From Bog-366 sp963722555 (lineage in GTDB: Bacteria > Acidobacteriota > Terriglobia > UBA7540): 64,000 nt of DNA. The notes under the pieces are model-generated. The model saw only the letters and a list, made by a program, of their open reading frames with translations, was not told the origin of the DNA and did not search any database. Below, piece after piece: positions 43,901 through 52,611 of the stretch. The position numbers were made by a program, and so were the translations under genes. The stretch lies in NCBI GenBank assembly GCA_963722555.1, contig CAVRNQ010000003.1:434001-498000 (forward strand), written 5' to 3'. Numbering within the stretch: the stretch's first letter is position 1; each line of letters starts with the position of its first letter.

Positions 43901-45706
43901 ATGCTCAGGAAAAAACTCCAGTTATTAGGGGTATCGGCGGCACTCGCCTTGAGCCTGAGCTGTGGTGGCGGCAGCAGTGTCGCCTTCAAGGAAGGGCGTA
44001 AGGCGGAGGCCCGGAAGGATTGGGACTCGGCGCTGGTGAACTACGGAAAGGCGCTCCAGACTGACCCTGCGAATCCGTCCTACATCATCCGTGAGCAAGA
44101 GGCGCGCCAACAGGCATCGCTATTCCATCTCAAGAATGGCCGTCGGCTGCTAAAGGATGGACGGCTCGACGACGCTGCAGGAGAATTCCAGAAGGCTGCC
44201 AGCATCGATCCCAGCAATGAAGCCGCGGGCCAGGAACTTTCCCGGCTCCTGACCCGGCAGGCGGAGGCCAAGCGGGGGCGCCAGACCGCCATTCAGCAGG
44301 CCCTCAAGACCCGCGAGGAGGCCACGCAACCCTCCGCGGTTGTGCTCAAAGCCCTTCCACCTGAACCACTTGGCCATTTTCGGATCAACGCGGATAGCCG
44401 CAAGATTTTCGAGACCCTGGGCCAACTCGCCGGTGTGAACGTCGCCTTCACCCAGGACTTTCGAGGTGGCCCGCTCAACCTGGACCTGTCCAACATCAAA
44501 ATCGAGGACGCGCTAAGGGTCTTGACCCTGCAGACCAAGACCTTCTGGAAGGCCATTACTCCTAACACCATTCTGGTCATTCCCGATAGTCCCAATAATC
44601 GCCGGGACTACGACGAGGAAGTGCTGAGGACGATTTACCTTGCCAATCCCCTGGCGCCCGCTGACCGTACAGCCATCACCACGGCCCTCAAGCAAGTGCT
44701 TATGTTGCAGCACATTATGGACAATCCCGACTCCAACGCGATCGTAATTCGCGATACTCCCGCCAAGGTGGCGGCGGCCGAACAGCTCATCCACGAACTG
44801 GACCGGGCCAAAGCAGAGATTCTGATTGACATCAATGTCGTGGAGGCTGACCGTGACCGCGTTCGCGACCTGGGGTTGACGCCGGCCACGATCTCGTCGT
44901 CCGGCACGGTGTCGCCGGGGTTCCAGGCAGGTGCAGTCTTCTCTCCACCCACGTCTAGCACTTCCACGACTGCCTCTACAATCGTGAGCCTCGGCAGCCT
45001 GAGTTATCAAGACTACGCCCTCGTCCTGCCCAGCGCCACCGCTTCGGCCGTTTTGAACGACGCCAAGACCCACATTCTGCAGAGCCCGGAAGTGCGGGTT
45101 ACGGACGGCCAGACCGCCAAGGTGAAAATCGGAACACGTATTCCTATCGCCACGGGTAGCTTCCTTCCTTCCATGGGTGGAACGACAAGCAGCACCGGAG
45201 GAATCGGCTTGCTGGCCAGCACGCAGTTTCAGTACCAGGACGTCGGTGTGAACCTGGAATTAACGCCGCGGTTGCTGGCCACCGGGGAGGTGGCGCTGCA
45301 CTCCAAGATTGAGATTTCCTCCTTGGGGGCCCCCCTCTCCGTCGGGGGTCTCAGCCAGCCGACGTTCAGCCAGCGAGTCATCGAAAACGACATTCGCTTG
45401 CGGGAAGGGGAGGTGAACGTTCTGGGCGGCTTGATCCAGACCACCACAACCAACACGGTGACGGGAATCCCGGGGTTGGGTGATATTCCGTTCCTGCACT
45501 ACTTCTTCTCACAGCAGCACAAGGAGGTAAATGACCAGGAGGTTATGATCATGCTGACCCCACAGGTTATCCGGCTTCCAGAACCCGCCGTGACCGCGGG
45601 CACGAGCCTTCCGGCGGGACCAGCCGGCGGGGGCGGACGACCTCCCGTACCCGATGTGCCACAGCCGCCGGAGCTCCCCCCGGAGCCAGCCCAGCCTCCC
45701 CAATGA
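43901..45706 (+). CDS. Secretin, GspD/PilQ family lipoprotein
   Basis: A 601-residue protein with a lipobox-like leader (ALALSLSCGGG). TPR-like repeats follow (DWDSALVNYGKALQTDPANP, GRLDDAAGEFQKAASIDPSN), then N-domains (GHFRINADSRKIFETLGQLA, DLSNIKIEDALRVLTLQTKT, DTPAKVAAAEQLIHELDRAK). The C-terminal secretin barrel has the conserved VGVNLELTPRLLATGEVALH and GEVNVLGGLIQ, then GIPGLGDIPFLHYFF and EVMIMLTPQVIR. It would form the multimeric outer-membrane gate. It starts 21 bases after the PilP-repeat gene and is followed by pseudopilin genes. Confidence 0.92.
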   Translation: MLRKKLQLLGVSAALALSLSCGGGSSVAFKEGRKAEARKDWDSALVNYGKALQTDPANPSYIIREQEARQQASLFHLKNGRRLLKDGRLDDAAGEFQKAASIDPSNEAAGQELSRLLTRQAEAKRGRQTAIQQALKTREEATQPSAVVLKALPPEPLGHFRINADSRKIFETLGQLAGVNVAFTQDFRGGPLNLDLSNIKIEDALRVLTLQTKTFWKAITPNTILVIPDSPNNRRDYDEEVLRTIYLANPLAPADRTAITTALKQVLMLQHIMDNPDSNAIVIRDTPAKVAAAEQLIHELDRAKAEILIDINVVEADRDRVRDLGLTPATISSSGTVSPGFQAGAVFSPPTSSTSTTASTIVSLGSLSYQDYALVLPSATASAVLNDAKTHILQSPEVRVTDGQTAKVKIGTRIPIATGSFLPSMGGTTSSTGGIGLLASTQFQYQDVGVNLELTPRLLATGEVALHSKIEISSLGAPLSVGGLSQPTFSQRVIENDIRLREGEVNVLGGLIQTTTTNTVTGIPGLGDIPFLHYFFSQQHKEVNDQEVMIMLTPQVIRLPEPAVTAGTSLPAGPAGGGGRPPVPDVPQPPELPPEPAQPPQ

Positions 45707-45713
45707 GGAATCG

Positions 45714-46190
45714 ATGAGCTGGAAAGAGCGCTCTCAGCTTTCGGATCAGGGCTTCACGCTGGTGGAGCTGATTGCGGCCATAACGATCCTTTTGCTGTTG
45801 GTCAGTATCGCGTTGCCGCTGGCGCGCGTGCAAGTGCAGCGTACGCGCGAGACCGAACTCCGGCGCGATTTACGCCAGATGCGCGAGGCGCTTGACCGCT
45901 ACAAGGATTTTTCCGACCGCGGCATGATTCCTGTGAAAGTGGATACTTACGGCTATCCACCCGACCTGAAAACCCTGGTCGAGGGAGTGCCGATCAAAGG
46001 AGCCGTCAGCGCGAAGTACAAGTTTCTCCGCAAGGTTCCCCTGGATCCCATGACGGGGAGCGCGGATTGGGGTTTTCGGTCCATGCAGGACGACGCCGGC
46101 TCGCGGAGCTGGGGCGGGCAAAACGTTTTTGACGTTTACTCAAAGAGCCAGGGAACGGGTCTGGATGGGACGCAATATGCGGACTGGTAG
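45714..46190 (+). CDS. Type II secretion pseudopilin (GspG-like)
   Basis: A 158-residue protein from ATG 45714 with a GAGGAA box at 45704-45709. A short basic leader precedes QGFTLVELIAAITILLLLVS, the class III prepilin cleavage motif G|FTLVE with Glu at +5. The C-terminal part contains DTYGYPPDLKTLVEGV and KFLRKVPLDPMTG, as in GspG major pseudopilins. The next pseudopilin overlaps or nearly touches its end. A prepilin peptidase must be encoded elsewhere. Confidence 0.88.
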   Translation: MSWKERSQLSDQGFTLVELIAAITILLLLVSIALPLARVQVQRTRETELRRDLRQMREALDRYKDFSDRGMIPVKVDTYGYPPDLKTLVEGVPIKGAVSAKYKFLRKVPLDPMTGSADWGFRSMQDDAGSRSWGGQNVFDVYSKSQGTGLDGTQYADW

Positions 46191-46620
46191 CCCGGGATTG
46201 CGCCGGCAGGGCGTGAAGGGCACGGAGATGTGGGGGCCCGGCGGCTTCACCCTCCTGGAGTTGATGGTTGTGATCACGCTGATCCTGATTCTGGCATCGT
46301 TCGCCATGCCCTCGTTCCGCGTCGCCGTGCTCCATGCGCGCGAAGCCGTGCTGCGCGACGACCTGTTCACGCTGCGCAAGCTGATTGATGAATTCACCAT
46401 CGACAAGCAACGCCCCCCGGCGTCCCTCGATGAACTGGTGGAGGCGGGCTACCTGCGGGGGGGAATTCCGGTTGACCCCTTCACCAATTCGAACGAGACC
46501 TGGAAAACGGATACCGAGGATGTGCCGATCAGCCCGGGCCAGGCGGCGGCAGGGATTGTGGATGTGCACAGCGGGTCTGACGACATCTCCCTGGATAACA
46601 CGCCTTATAGCAGTTGGTGA
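46177..46620 (+). CDS. Type II secretion pseudopilin (second GspG-like)
   Basis: A 147-residue protein if started at ATG 46177; ATG 46228, with GAAGGG seven bases before it, would give the short leader MWGPG and is also reasonable. GFTLLELMVVITLILILASF is the prepilin cleavage and helix region. The soluble part (LIDEFTIDKQRPPASLDELV, VDPFTNSNETWKTDTED) ends GSDDISLDNTPYSSW, a GspG-like calcium-loop tail. It overlaps the preceding pseudopilin gene if the earlier start is used. The two differ enough to be separate subunits. Confidence 0.82.
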   Translation: MRTGSPGLRRQGVKGTEMWGPGGFTLLELMVVITLILILASFAMPSFRVAVLHAREAVLRDDLFTLRKLIDEFTIDKQRPPASLDELVEAGYLRGGIPVDPFTNSNETWKTDTEDVPISPGQAAAGIVDVHSGSDDISLDNTPYSSW

Positions 46621-46631
46621 GGAAGGCAGTT

Positions 46632-46835
46632 GCAGGTTGAAAGTTGAAGGTTGAAGGTTGACAGTTGAAAGTCCCGAGCAGGCTGCTGAAAAAGCATCGC
46701 GCCGATGTCATCCTGAGCCCTTCGCTGTCATCCTGAGCGAAGCGAAGGACCTCGGCAGTTGGCCTGGGTCAGTAGCGAAGTGAACTGCGGGGGTTCTTCG
46801 TTCGCTGCGCTCACTCAGAATGACAGCGTGAGCGC
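46632..46835. repeat. GTTGAAAG word array and TCATCCTGAG palindromic repeat
   Basis: From 46632 to 46671 the words gttgaaagttgaaggttgaa and gttgacagttgaaag form short tandem-like repeats. From 46679 a copy of the CAGGCTGCTGAAAAA / TCATCCTGAGC element follows and ends in cagaatgacagcg at about 46829. A second GAAC/TTTGAACT word cluster occurs at 46910-46950. The array splits the secretion cluster between pseudopilin and GspF. Confidence 0.7.
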
Positions 46836-46964
46836 GCCGAGTGTCATTCTGAGCGGGTCGTCCGCCGGCGAGGTATTACGGCCTGCAGGCTTCGAACCGG
46901 AACGCCAAGAGTTCAGACTTTGAACTTTCGACTTTGAACTGATAACTGATGACTGACAACTCAA

Positions 46965-48170
46965 ATGCCTGATTTTGTTTGCAAAGTGGGGACGGATGCG
47001 GGGCGGGTATTGACCCAGACCGAGCAGGCGCGGTCCGAGGCGGAGGTCCGCCAGCGGCTCGAGTCGCAGGGGTACTTGGTTTTCTCGGTACGGCCCAAGG
47101 ATATTCTGAGTTTCCAGATCAGCCCGGCACGCCGGGGGAAGGTTCGCCCTGACGATTTCCTGATTTTCAACCAGCAGTTCCTGACGCTCTCCAAGTCCGG
47201 GCTGCCGCTTCAGAAATCTTTTGACCTGCTGGCGCAGCAGACCCAAAGTGAGGCGTTGCGGAGTGCCATCGAGGAAGTCCGGGACAAGGTGCGCGCCGGC
47301 GCGCTACTTTCCGAAGCGTTCGAATACACCGGCAGCTTCCCCAAGATTTACTGCGCGGCGGTCCGTGCGGGCGAGCGGAGCGGGAGTCTCGACCGGGTCC
47401 TGGCACAGTTCCTGGCTTACCAGAAGCAGGCTCGAACCTTCCGCAAGAAGTTCGTTTCGGCATTATTTTACCCGGCTTTCCTGATGTTGTTTTTGGGGGG
47501 GTTGATTGTTTTTGTAATCGGCTTCATCGTGCCGCGCTTCGCGGAGCTCTATGCGGACCTGGGGGCGGACTTACCCCCGCTGACGGTCTTTGTGATTTCT
47601 CTTGCGATGGGCATCAAGAAGTCCATCGCCTTGATCCTGGGGGGGCTGGTGGCGCTGGTTCTGCTGGTGCGGATGGCTTTCCGGTCCAGCCGGACCCGGC
47701 TGGCCTGGGAGCGGCTGAAATTCCGCCTGCCGCTCGTCGGCAAGCTCCTGCTGAAATTCTCGGTGGCGGAGTTCGCGCGCACCCTGGCGACGCTTCTGCA
47801 GGGGGGCATTCCCATCGTCCCGGCGCTCGAGACCGCCAGAGAATCTGTCTCCAGCCCGCTGCTGGCGCGGGCCATTGCCCAAGCCCAGACGGAAGTGTCA
47901 GGGGGGCGGGCGCTCAGCTCGAGCCTGCGCCTGAGTGGTTTCTTCCCGGCCACCGCGCTTGATATGATGGAAGTGGGCGAGTCCACCGGCGCCATGGCCA
48001 ACATGCTGGAAGCCCTGGCGGAATTCTTCGAGGAAGACGTGAGCATCGACCTGACGACGCTGGTGGCGCTGGTTGATCCCATCATGATTGCCGCCATCGC
48101 GATTGCCGTGGCGTTTGTCCTGGTGGCGTTTTATCTCCCCTTGTTTTCCATGGCGGGCAAGGTGCAGTGA
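46965..48170 (+). CDS. Type II secretion inner-membrane protein GspF/PilC family
   Basis: A 401-residue protein with the duplicated T2SSF domain: FLIFNQQFLTLSKSGLPLQK and then GRALSSSLRLSGFFPATALD with FARTLATLLQGGIPIVPALE as the second copy's start. Three long hydrophobic segments are visible (ALFYPAFLMLFLGGLIVFVI, SIALILGGLVALVLLV, PIMIAAIAIAVAFVLVAFYL). The N-terminus DFVCKVGTDAGRVLTQTEQA is the usual cytoplasmic start. It anchors the assembly platform and contacts the GspE ATPase encoded next. Confidence 0.93.
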   Translation: MPDFVCKVGTDAGRVLTQTEQARSEAEVRQRLESQGYLVFSVRPKDILSFQISPARRGKVRPDDFLIFNQQFLTLSKSGLPLQKSFDLLAQQTQSEALRSAIEEVRDKVRAGALLSEAFEYTGSFPKIYCAAVRAGERSGSLDRVLAQFLAYQKQARTFRKKFVSALFYPAFLMLFLGGLIVFVIGFIVPRFAELYADLGADLPPLTVFVISLAMGIKKSIALILGGLVALVLLVRMAFRSSRTRLAWERLKFRLPLVGKLLLKFSVAEFARTLATLLQGGIPIVPALETARESVSSPLLARAIAQAQTEVSGGRALSSSLRLSGFFPATALDMMEVGESTGAMANMLEALAEFFEEDVSIDLTTLVALVDPIMIAAIAIAVAFVLVAFYLPLFSMAGKVQ

Positions 48171-48188
48171 CAACCCCGGAGGTTGGGC

Positions 48189-49796
48189 GTGGCAGAGACG
48201 GCAACCGACCAGAATGAAGTGGCAGCGGCGCGCCAGTTGGCGGCGCGCTATCAGTTCGAGTTCGTGGACCTGCGGGACTCGCATCCGGATGGCGAACTGC
48301 TGCGCACCATCCCCCTGGAGTTGATGCTCCATTATGAGTTTCTGCCCCTGGAAGGGCGCGACCAGCGCTTGGTGATTGTGGTGGCGGACCCCACCAACCT
48401 GGCGCGCCTGGATGAACTGGAAGTCAAGCTGGACCGGCAGTTGGTGGTGCGCGTGGCCGCGCCCAGCCAGGTGCGCGAGTTCCTGAAGAAGACCGAGCCC
48501 TCCCAGCGCGTCCTGGACGAAGCCACGGAGGAATTTCGCCTGGACGTGATTCGCGATGAAGAAGCCGCCGGCGAAGGGCTCTCGCTTGAGCACCTGGTGG
48601 AGGAGCGGGACGTCAGCCCCATGATCCGGCTGGTGGATTCGATCATCTTTGCGGGCCTGGAGCGGCGCTCGAGCGACATTCATATCGAAAGCCGCGATAA
48701 CTCCGTGGTGGTGAAGTACCGCATTGACGGCGTCCTGCAGCAGGCCATGGCGCCGCTGGCGCGGGAGTTCCAGTCGAACCTCATTACCCGCATCAAGGTC
48801 ATGGCGGAGCTGGATATTGCCGAGCGCCGCGTTCCCCAGGATGGCCGCTTCCGGGTGCGCTATCGCGGCCGCCCCATCGATTTCCGCGTTTCCATCATGC
48901 CCTCGATCCACGGCGAAGACGCCGTGCTGCGCATCCTCGACAAGGAATCGTTGCACGAGAAGTTCCGCTCCTTGCGCCTGGATGTGCTGGGACTGGCGGA
49001 GCGGGAAGTCCGGCGGCTGCGGCGGTACATCCGCGAGCCTTACGGCATGGTCCTGGTCACCGGCCCCACGGGCAGCGGCAAGACCACCACGCTGTACGCC
49101 GCGCTCTCCGAAATCAAGAGCGACGAAGACAAGATCATTACCATCGAGGATCCCGTCGAGTATCAGTTGCGCGGCATCACCCAAATTCCCGTGAACGAGA
49201 AACGCGGGCTGACTTTCGCGCGTGGACTCCGCTCCATCCTGCGGCACGATCCCGACAAAATCATGGTGGGCGAAATCCGCGACAACGAGACGGCGCAGAT
49301 TGCCATCCAGTCAGCGCTGACCGGGCACCTGGTGTTCACCACCGTGCACGCCAACAACGTGGTCGATGTGCTCGGACGGTTCCTGAATATGGGCGTGGAG
49401 CCCTACAATTTCGTTTCCGCGCTCAATTGCATCCTGGCGCAGCGGCTGGTGCGAACCATCTGTGAGGCTTGCAAGCGTCCGGCGGGGGCGCAGCCCCTGG
49501 AGTTGCTGGAAGAATCCGGCTTAAACCCCGCGACCTGGAAAGACGTGACGTTCTACGAGGGCCCGGGTTGCCAGGAGTGCAACCAGACGGGATATCGCGG
49601 ACGGACGGCGATTGGTGAGTTGCTGGCTCTCTCTGATAACATCCGGGAACTGATCCTGGCGAAGCGGCCTTCCTCGGAAATTCGCCGCGCGGCGCACCAG
49701 GAAGGGATGATAACCCTGCGGGAATCGGCCCTGGAGAAAGTCCAACAGGGCCTCACCACGCTGCGGGAGATTAACAAGGTGACGTTCGTGGAATGA
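48189..49796 (+). CDS. Type II secretion/pilus assembly ATPase GspE/PilB family
   Basis: A 535-residue hexameric ATPase from GTG 48189 (GGAGG six bases upstream; TTG 48183 is too close to the box). The N1E domain (RQLAARYQFEFVDLRDSHPD) comes first. Walker A GPTGSGKTTT lies at about residues 291-300, the Asp box around EDKIITIEDPVEYQLRGITQ, and Walker B near DPDKIMVGEIRDNETAQIA. A tetracysteine zinc motif (ICEACKRP and PGCQECNQTGYRG) closes the protein, as in GspE/PilB. It powers pseudopilus or pilus extension. No PilT-like retraction ATPase was found here. Confidence 0.93.
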   Translation: MAETATDQNEVAAARQLAARYQFEFVDLRDSHPDGELLRTIPLELMLHYEFLPLEGRDQRLVIVVADPTNLARLDELEVKLDRQLVVRVAAPSQVREFLKKTEPSQRVLDEATEEFRLDVIRDEEAAGEGLSLEHLVEERDVSPMIRLVDSIIFAGLERRSSDIHIESRDNSVVVKYRIDGVLQQAMAPLAREFQSNLITRIKVMAELDIAERRVPQDGRFRVRYRGRPIDFRVSIMPSIHGEDAVLRILDKESLHEKFRSLRLDVLGLAEREVRRLRRYIREPYGMVLVTGPTGSGKTTTLYAALSEIKSDEDKIITIEDPVEYQLRGITQIPVNEKRGLTFARGLRSILRHDPDKIMVGEIRDNETAQIAIQSALTGHLVFTTVHANNVVDVLGRFLNMGVEPYNFVSALNCILAQRLVRTICEACKRPAGAQPLELLEESGLNPATWKDVTFYEGPGCQECNQTGYRGRTAIGELLALSDNIRELILAKRPSSEIRRAAHQEGMITLRESALEKVQQGLTTLREINKVTFVE

Positions 49797-49954
49797 GAAC
49801 CGGGATTCGGGACTCGGGATTCGGGGTTAGGGATGAGGGGGAAGGGAATTTTGATTTCTATCCCTCTCCCTTGGGGAGAGGGCTGGGCCTAGAGACTAGG
49901 GGTTTATGAATTCCCGAACCCCGAACCCCGAATCCCGAGTCGCGAGTTAAGCTC
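49797..49954. repeat. Inverted CGGGATTCGGG repeat between gspE and pilM-like genes
   Basis: gggattcgggactcgggatt (49803-) on the left is complementary to accccgaatcccgag on the right (about 49923-49940), with multiple shifted registers. A small ccctctcccttggggagagg hairpin lies between. Confidence 0.65.
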
Positions 49955-50926
49955 ATGAACTGGCAGGACTGGAAAAAACGATTGGGGCTGGAAGAACATG
50001 CGCGGCCGGCGCATTTCCAGATACCGGTGTTGGCGCTGGAGTTTGAGCCGGGGTTCGTGGCCGGAGCCCTCCTGGACCCTGCCGCGCGGCAAGTCGCGCG
50101 CGTGGGAGTTCGGGAACTGGAAGCAGGAGCGCTGGCGCCTTCGCCCCACAAGCCCAATGTGACGAATGAGGCGGCGCTCCGGCGCACTGTCGCGGAGGTC
50201 ACCGGGCTGGTGGGCAATGGCAGCGAAAGGCTCGGTCTGCTGATTCCCGATGTGTCGGTGCGGGTGGCATTGCTGCAGTTTGAAACTCTTCCCGAAAACC
50301 GCCGCGAGGCGGAGGCCCTGGTGCGTTGGCGCCTGCGGGAGTTTCTGCCCTTTGCGCCGGAAGAGGCTCACGTCAGTTATCAGGTCCTCGTGAAGCAGCC
50401 CGGCTTGGTCGAAATCCTGGGCCTGGCAGTGCGGGCCTCCGTTCTGGCGGAGTACGAGTCGGCGCTCGAAGGGATCAATGGCGGTCCAGTGCTGGTCCTT
50501 CCGGCCAGCGTGGCCCTGCTGCCCTTGCTCCCGGAGGACAGCGCCGGACAGCTCCTGGTGCATCGCTGCCCTGGGTCCTTGACGACCATCGTCGTGGCGC
50601 TCAACCGGGTGCGCTATTGGCGGACGCGGGCGCTGGAGGACGGGGCGGCGGGGGGCGGCGAGGAAGTCGCCCGCGAAGCCGGGCGCGTCCTGGCCACCTG
50701 CCAGGATCACCTGAACCTGTCGGTTCAGAATGTTTGGTTCTGCGCGCGTCCGCCGGAGACAGCCGAAATGAAAGACGCCCTGGCCAAAGCCCTGGGACGC
50801 GAACTCCGCCCGCTGCCGGGGACTCAGGCGCCGGCCACGGCCATGCCTGCTGCGGAGCGTGAAGTCTTTCAGCATTTCGGTCTTCCCTTCGCCGGTTTAG
50901 TGGCGAACCTGAACGAACGACGATGA
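49955..50926 (+). CDS. PilM-like actin-fold protein
   Basis: A 323-residue protein with AEALVRWRLREFLPFAPEEA and VALLQFETLPENRREAE, the interface found in PilM/ComA-type proteins. The N-terminus HFQIPVLALEFEPGFVAGAL is the first strand pair of the actin-like fold. It lacks the long C-terminal cytoplasmic domain of GspL, so PilM is the better match. It sits in the cytoplasm and binds the N-terminus of PilN. The stop overlaps the PilN-like start by four bases (50923-50926). Confidence 0.75.
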   Translation: MNWQDWKKRLGLEEHARPAHFQIPVLALEFEPGFVAGALLDPAARQVARVGVRELEAGALAPSPHKPNVTNEAALRRTVAEVTGLVGNGSERLGLLIPDVSVRVALLQFETLPENRREAEALVRWRLREFLPFAPEEAHVSYQVLVKQPGLVEILGLAVRASVLAEYESALEGINGGPVLVLPASVALLPLLPEDSAGQLLVHRCPGSLTTIVVALNRVRYWRTRALEDGAAGGGEEVAREAGRVLATCQDHLNLSVQNVWFCARPPETAEMKDALAKALGRELRPLPGTQAPATAMPAAEREVFQHFGLPFAGLVANLNERR

Positions 50927-51495
50927 GAATTACTCTCAATCTTTCCACCGCCGATGGCTCGCGTGGCCGCCACACGCTGGCGTGGGCCATCCCCGCCACA
51001 GTGGTTGGCCTGGTGGGGCTGGTGTGGCTGGGGGTTTCCGCGGCCCGGGAAATCCGTGAGTACCGCGCGGTCCAGCGCCAGGTGGCAGAAATCCAGCAGC
51101 GTGAGGATCAGCTCCACGGACAGGAAGCGGCCATTCGCAAGGAACTGGAAAAGCCGGAGCATGGAGAGTTGTTGCGGCAAGCCCGGTTTGTGAATTCGCT
51201 GATCGATCAGAGGCAGCTTTCAGTAACGGAACTGGTCGCGGAGTTTGCAGACCTTATGCCGGAAGATGCGCGCCTGAGCGGACTCGCGCTGGCCGCGAAG
51301 GGGGAAGACTTGGTGGTGCGTTTTAACATCACCGCCAAGAGCGAGGAAGCCGTCGAAACACTCCTGGGTGACCTCGAAGATGCTCCAGACTTCAAGGACG
51401 TGACGATTCTCAACCAGGGGTTCCAGGAAGAGGGCGCGCAGCCGGGGCAGGTGAGCGTGGCGTGCACGGCGCGCTACCTGCCGGGAGCGCAGTGA
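50923..51495 (+). CDS. PilN-like inner-membrane protein
   Basis: A 190-residue protein with the typical PilN layout. A short cytoplasmic start MRITLNLSTADG (PilM-binding INL-like motif) precedes one hydrophobic helix (AIPATVVGLVGLVWLGVSA). A coiled coil follows (VQRQVAEIQQREDQLHGQEA), then a ferredoxin-like periplasmic fold (GEDLVVRFNITAKSEEAVET). It starts inside the PilM gene stop and lies just before the PilO-like gene. It would form the PilNO heterodimer. Confidence 0.75.
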   Translation: MRITLNLSTADGSRGRHTLAWAIPATVVGLVGLVWLGVSAAREIREYRAVQRQVAEIQQREDQLHGQEAAIRKELEKPEHGELLRQARFVNSLIDQRQLSVTELVAEFADLMPEDARLSGLALAAKGEDLVVRFNITAKSEEAVETLLGDLEDAPDFKDVTILNQGFQEEGAQPGQVSVACTARYLPGAQ

Positions 51496-51511
51496 ACGGC
51501 CGAGAGGACTT

Positions 51512-52057
51512 GTGCGGAAGAGCCGACGTCAAATCGTGATACGCATCATCGAGGTGGTCGGGCTGGGGCTCGTGGCGCTGGACGTTGCCTTCTACCTGGC
51601 GGCGTACCGGCCGCTGGGGAGTATGATTGCTGCGGAACAGCAACAATACTCCGTAGCGCGAGAGAGGGTTCGTGACCAGCAGGCTCGCGTCGCCCGCCTG
51701 GAGAAATTTCAAGCGGCGCTGCCGCAAGCCGGAGAGTGGCTGGGGGATTTCAGGGACCATCGCACCTCGCCCCGCCGGCGGGGTTATTCCACGGCCGCGC
51801 ACCTGGTCCGCAAGCTGGCGGATGCCGCCGGCGTGCAGCCTCCCAGCGTGATTTATCGGCCCCCGGCCCACAACGATCCCTTGGAGCGGCTGGGGCTTGA
51901 AATCAATACGGGGGGATCCTACCCGGGCTTGCTGAAGTTTGCGCATGCTCTGGAGACCGCGAACGATTTCATTCTGATCCGCGAATTCAATTGGGCTGCC
52001 GGCGAGAATGGGATGCTGAGCCTGCGACTGGTCGCGGACCTTTACTTGACGCCATGA
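51512..52057 (+). CDS. PilO-like inner-membrane protein
   Basis: A 181-residue protein from GTG 51512 with a GAGAGG box upstream. A single hydrophobic helix (IIEVVGLGLVALDVAFYLAA) precedes a coiled coil (QQQYSVARERVRDQQARVAR) and a ferredoxin-like domain (GYSTAAHLVRKLADAAGVQP, GGSYPGLLKFAHALETANDF) matching PilO. Its stop overlaps the PilP-like ATG by four bases, continuing the M-N-O-P coupling. Confidence 0.72.
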   Translation: MRKSRRQIVIRIIEVVGLGLVALDVAFYLAAYRPLGSMIAAEQQQYSVARERVRDQQARVARLEKFQAALPQAGEWLGDFRDHRTSPRRRGYSTAAHLVRKLADAAGVQPPSVIYRPPAHNDPLERLGLEINTGGSYPGLLKFAHALETANDFILIREFNWAAGENGMLSLRLVADLYLTP

Positions 52058-52611
52058 AATTACCGGCCGGAATCGAAAAGTGGGGAAGTGGAGTTCTGGG
52101 CGCAGTGTCGCTGCTCCTCGGGGTGAACTTGGTGATGCAGTTCCGGGGCACGCACGCGGCAGATTCCCACCCGCACCCCGCCGCTCCTCGCGCGGCGCGT
52201 GCGCGCGCCGAGCAGACTGCGCCCCGCGCCGCCGACGATCTGGCCCGATACAACCCCGTGGTGAACCTGGAGACACTGAAAGAATTGGACGCCCGCCCCT
52301 TGTCCGGCCTGGATCGAAATCCCTTCGAATTTGTGGCGCCTCCCGCTCCTACGGTGACTCCCGGCCAGCCGGAGGCCGCGCCGCCCGCGGCTCCGCCGCC
52401 TCCCCCGCCGGTGCTTCTGAAGCCCATGGGGTACAACGAAATGCCGGGAGGCGGCAAAGCCGCTTTGACCACCCTGGACGATCAGGTGTACGTGGTGCAC
52501 GAAGGCGACGTGGTCGCGGCAAGGTACAAGATCTTGAAGATTACCCCGACGACGCTGACGGTTGAAGATGCCACTACCCACCAAACCGTGGATTTGCCGT
52601 TTCCACCGTAG
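52054..52611 (+). CDS. PilP-like protein
   Basis: A 185-residue protein from ATG 52054. After one hydrophobic N-terminal segment (GVLGAVSLLLGVNLVMQF) comes an Ala/Pro-rich linker. The C-terminal beta domain starts near residue 124: PMGYNEMPGGGKAALTTLDD, then VYVVHEGDVVAARYKILKIT. This is the PilP/GspC-HR-like domain that contacts the secretin. It is membrane-spanning rather than an obvious lipoprotein, like GspC. The same domain occurs four times in the protein at 41927. Confidence 0.68.
   Translation: MKLPAGIEKWGSGVLGAVSLLLGVNLVMQFRGTHAADSHPHPAAPRAARARAEQTAPRAADDLARYNPVVNLETLKELDARPLSGLDRNPFEFVAPPAPTVTPGQPEAAPPAAPPPPPPVLLKPMGYNEMPGGGKAALTTLDDQVYVVHEGDVVAARYKILKITPTTLTVEDATTHQTVDLPFPP

Noticed and set aside
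47898..49247. 449-codon minus-strand frame
   Set aside because: Antisense of gspF/gspE; composition His/Gln/Gly-rich and unnatural.
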